Assembly: GCA_033398695.1 (NCBI GenBank)
Contig: CM065815.1
Coordinates: 102,328,501-102,392,500 of the forward strand
Origin: Orobanche coerulescens
Lineage: Eukaryota; Streptophyta; Magnoliopsida; Lamiales; Orobanchaceae
Reading direction: 5' to 3'
DNA length: 64,000 nt
Both the position numbers and the translations under genes were made by a program. This document shows, piece after piece, positions 61,772 to 64,000 of the stretch. Under the pieces are notes generated by a model. The model did not search any database, had not been told where the DNA came from, and saw nothing but the letters and a program-made list of their open reading frames with translations. How positions within the stretch are numbered: position 1 is the stretch's first letter; the number at the start of each line of letters is the position of its first letter.

Positions 61772-62617
61772 TTATAACAATATTGATTCGGGTTCATCCT
61801 CCAGAATTGGAAACACCGATAATTCCACATCGGGTTCACCATCAAGAATGGGAAACACATGATTTATTACGGATTCCTCTTCCTCAACTGGTTCCTCATC
61901 AAATGCTGGCGGTCCGTCATAATCTGACCAACTCTCCATTTCAATATTGTTGGGCTCCTCCAATAATGTCTCATCAAAAATTAATCCACTAAGCTCGTTT
62001 CGTACCGCAACAAAGTCACACGACCCACTTTGCTCCGATAGGGCAGCTCGACTCCAACCATCATCTTCTTTGTCATCAGCAAATGCCGCAGGAAATTCTG
62101 TCATATCAAAGTCGGTAGTGACAAGGATTTCATCTTCAAGATTAGCCGTTTCAGAATGCATAAAGCCGTGATCTTGTTTCGCGTTTGGGATAAACCTTAG
62201 ATCGAAGGTCGGTGGCGGGGCGTCGAAGGATTGGTGGTAAGATGGGGATTTGAACCTTCGATTGAAATATTTTCTGAATTTTTGCCAATCTGTCATTTTA
62301 GGCTTACGTTGTTGTGAACGGGACTGTTTCAATTTTTTCCACCAGAAGGCGGCGCTACCGCGGAGGCGCTTTGTCACCAGTGAAACGCGGCGGTTGATTG
62401 AGGCAGCCTTGAAGTCCGCGTGCTCCTCACAAGCACGGAGCCAATCTATGCACGCATCTAGATTACTATCTCCGTGAAACTCCGGTATACTGCGGAATTT
62501 AGGCAAGAAATCAATATCATTGGCGTCGTCTCTGCGTCTTGCTTGCATACGTTGCTCCAGTAAGACGTTTAGTGCGTCACCGATTTTGATCAAGAAATCG
62601 AGATCGGAAAAATCCAT
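61772..62617 (-). CDS. gag: Truncated Gag-like protein of element L
   Basis: 281 residues from the ATG at 62617 (MDFSDLDFLIKIGDAL; a start nine codons upstream is also open). Residues up to about 125 match J closely (IPEFHGDSNLDACIDWLRAC, AAFWWKKLKQSRS, WQKFRKYFNRRF). The middle differs from J and is acidic. Two FPILxxEP units appear at the end, then the sequence breaks off at the truncation, so the stop is not native. No zinc knuckle or pol. Confidence 0.78.
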   Translation of the reverse strand: MDFSDLDFLIKIGDALNVLLEQRMQARRRDDANDIDFLPKFRSIPEFHGDSNLDACIDWLRACEEHADFKAASINRRVSLVTKRLRGSAAFWWKKLKQSRSQQRKPKMTDWQKFRKYFNRRFKSPSYHQSFDAPPPTFDLRFIPNAKQDHGFMHSETANLEDEILVTTDFDMTEFPAAFADDKEDDGWSRAALSEQSGSCDFVAVRNELSGLIFDETLLEEPNNIEMESWSDYDGPPAFDEEPVEEEESVINHVFPILDGEPDVELSVFPILEDEPESILL

Positions 62618-62709
62618 AACAAGAATCAAGAGATAGCTCTTCACAAGAAATCGTTGAAGAAATCGTTGAATAAATATGGATGATGTGTATTCTTATAAAA
62701 ATCCACTTA

Positions 62710-63848
62710 TGATACGAATTCTCCGGGAGAGGCGGATACGTATCGTTCGGAGTATACGTATGAATATCGTAGCGGAAGTCTTTTGAATATGGTAATTCGA
62801 GTGTATGAATATGGATGAAATATCGGATAAGGTGATAGTATCGATCAAGAAGACTTGAACGATCAAGAACAAGGGTTTATCGAATTAGACCTATAACTCG
62901 ATAAGGTGATTTCTTCCCAAGACCTATTGAGAATCAATCGGATTAATACTCGAAAACGCGTCGAATAAAAATCAAGTTTCGGTAAAAATCATTTACCAAG
63001 GATAGAAATACAAAATGTATTCTTTCACTTCAACATTCATCATACATTATACTCTCTATTACAAGGCTAAGTGAAGACTACTTATAGGAGTGAAGTCTTC
63101 AACTTAAGGAATCAAACAAAAAATAAAATAATTCAAAGATTTATAAAATCTTTGAATAATCAAAACAAATCAAATAAAATAAGAAAAAGAAACATACATC
63201 ATAAAACATGGGAACACAATCCCTAAAAGAGTAAAGAAAGGAAAAGAGAAGACAAAACACACAAAAATCAACAATAAAAAAAAGGTGGCTGACTGCCGGA
63301 CACGGGCCGTGTCGCTTGACACGGCCGCGGAGCGCATCTGGCCGGCAGTGACTCGACCGTGTTCGACTGACACGGTCGCGACGCGACAGGGACGTCCGAC
63401 AGCGACTCGTCCGACAGTGTCTCGGCACGGGCGCGGCGCTGACAAAGACGTTCGGCGTGGGCCCGATCGTGTCCTGGAACACGGTCGGGTCGTCTGGGCG
63501 GTCGGTTTTGGTTTATCCGGAAGAGTTCGACTCGACCGTGCCAGACAACACGGTCGAGTCCTGTGGGCAGTGACTTTTGCATTTCCGGACGAGTGCGGCA
63601 CGGGCCGTGTCGGACGGCACGGTCGGGTCCGGCCGGCAGTGATCGGCATTTTCCGGCAGGTGCGATATTTTCCGGCAGGCTCGACATTTTCCGGCAGGCG
63701 ACGACATTTTCCGGCAGGTTGTGTCATTTTCCGGCTTGTGTCCGTTTTCTCGCCTAAAAATGTTGCCGTACGTGCATGACGCGTTGTAAGGTCATTTACG
63801 TCGATCCTTGCGTCGGTTTCTTTATTCGGACTATTCAATTCCGTATCA
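62710..63848 (-). repeat. 5' LTR of element L
   Basis: 1139 bases, TGATACGAATTCTCC...CCGTATCA. Almost identical to the H LTR at 10412-11545. Twin stem-loops reversed at 62877-62933; hairpin array about 63295-63640. Confidence 0.88.
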
Positions 63849-64000
63849 AATCTTCAATAAAATTGCCAAAGAAATAGCCTTGGGCTCCGATACCACTAAT
63901 GATACGAATTATGTATGAAAATGGACGTAAACTCGTATGTAATGCAGCGGAAATATAATTGATCCTCACAACACTCGAATATGTGTAACACTCGTAAGAT
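63849..64000 (-). mobile_element. Element M: 5' end of a CRM-type element, cut by the window
   Basis: 63849-63899 is leader with a primer site (63883-63895, minus strand TGGTATCGGAGCC). Its hairpin matches that of G except for a G-U change (CCAAGG/CTTTGG). From 63900 a minus-strand 5' LTR begins TGATACGAATTATG and matches the end of the G LTR. L was inserted about 35 bases from the primer site. Confidence 0.8.

Larger units (their letters stand above)
61770..63848 (-). mobile_element. Element L: truncated gag-only CRM-type element
   Basis: Minus strand. 5' LTR at 62710-63848, a gag gene, then truncation at about 61770 with no polypurine tract or 3' LTR. The leader between gag and LTR (62645-62709) has lost the primer site: where J has it, L reads ATATGGATGATGTG and then TTATAAAAATCCACTTA. 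Right of its LTR is the leader of element M. Confidence 0.8.

Noticed and set aside
10412..63848. Pairing of the H LTR (10412-11545) with the near-identical LTR at 62710-63848 as one element
   Set aside because: The flanks do not match (CTTGA versus AATCT), the outer contexts are a plus-strand gag fragment and a minus-strand leader, and the primer site expected next to 62710 is missing.

Overview
The window reads as plant nuclear DNA, most likely angiosperm heterochromatin of a pericentromeric type. I find no host gene, tRNA or rRNA. Essentially all of it can be assigned to Ty3/gypsy LTR retrotransposons of four kinds: Del/Tekay-like, Galadriel-like, CRM/Reina-like and Tat-like. There is also one scrap of a LINE. 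Lineage names rest on motif recognition only. Element letters below are my own labels.

Layout. 1-1670 is a truncated copy (A) of a Tekay-like element. 1671-2094 is an antisense LINE endonuclease fragment. 2095-9928 is a second copy (B) with a truncated left LTR, a frameshifted gag-pol and a full right LTR. 9929-10411 is a CRM-type gag fragment, interrupted by the 3' LTR (10412-11545) of a minus-strand non-autonomous element (H). H was in turn hit by a minus-strand Galadriel-like element whose two 428-bp LTRs lie at 12304-12731 and 60034-60461.

The Galadriel element is only about 5.4 kb long but is spread over 48 kb, because five elements landed inside it. Each is bounded by a direct target-site repeat. 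D (16161-34890) is a gag-only Tekay-like element that itself carries a triple-tandem CRM-type element (19860-29374). K (35192-43647) is a Tat-like element without pol but with an opposite-strand gene. F (44089-47089) is a 3-kb solo LTR. I (47179-52268) is a small non-coding element that itself contains J (47865-51639). G (52515-59962) is a CRM/Reina-type gag-pol element that contains a solo LTR (56170-57007). Rightward lie an oppositely oriented LTR (60482-61727), a truncated element L with its 5' LTR (62710-63848), and the start of a further CRM-type element M.

How they work together. Only B, Galadriel and G carry pol, and all three are broken by stops or frameshifts. D, K, the tandem array, H, J, L and I lack pol and must have moved using enzymes from relatives. 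The CRM-type families G (pol-bearing), the array, H, J, L and the two stray LTRs share a conserved pair of stem-loops in the transcribed part of the LTR. Both loops are the same octamer ATAGGTCT, and the second stem shows compensatory base changes. It is the best candidate here for an undescribed cis-acting RNA signal. Several LTR families also carry clusters of family-specific GC-rich palindromes just upstream of their TATA boxes.
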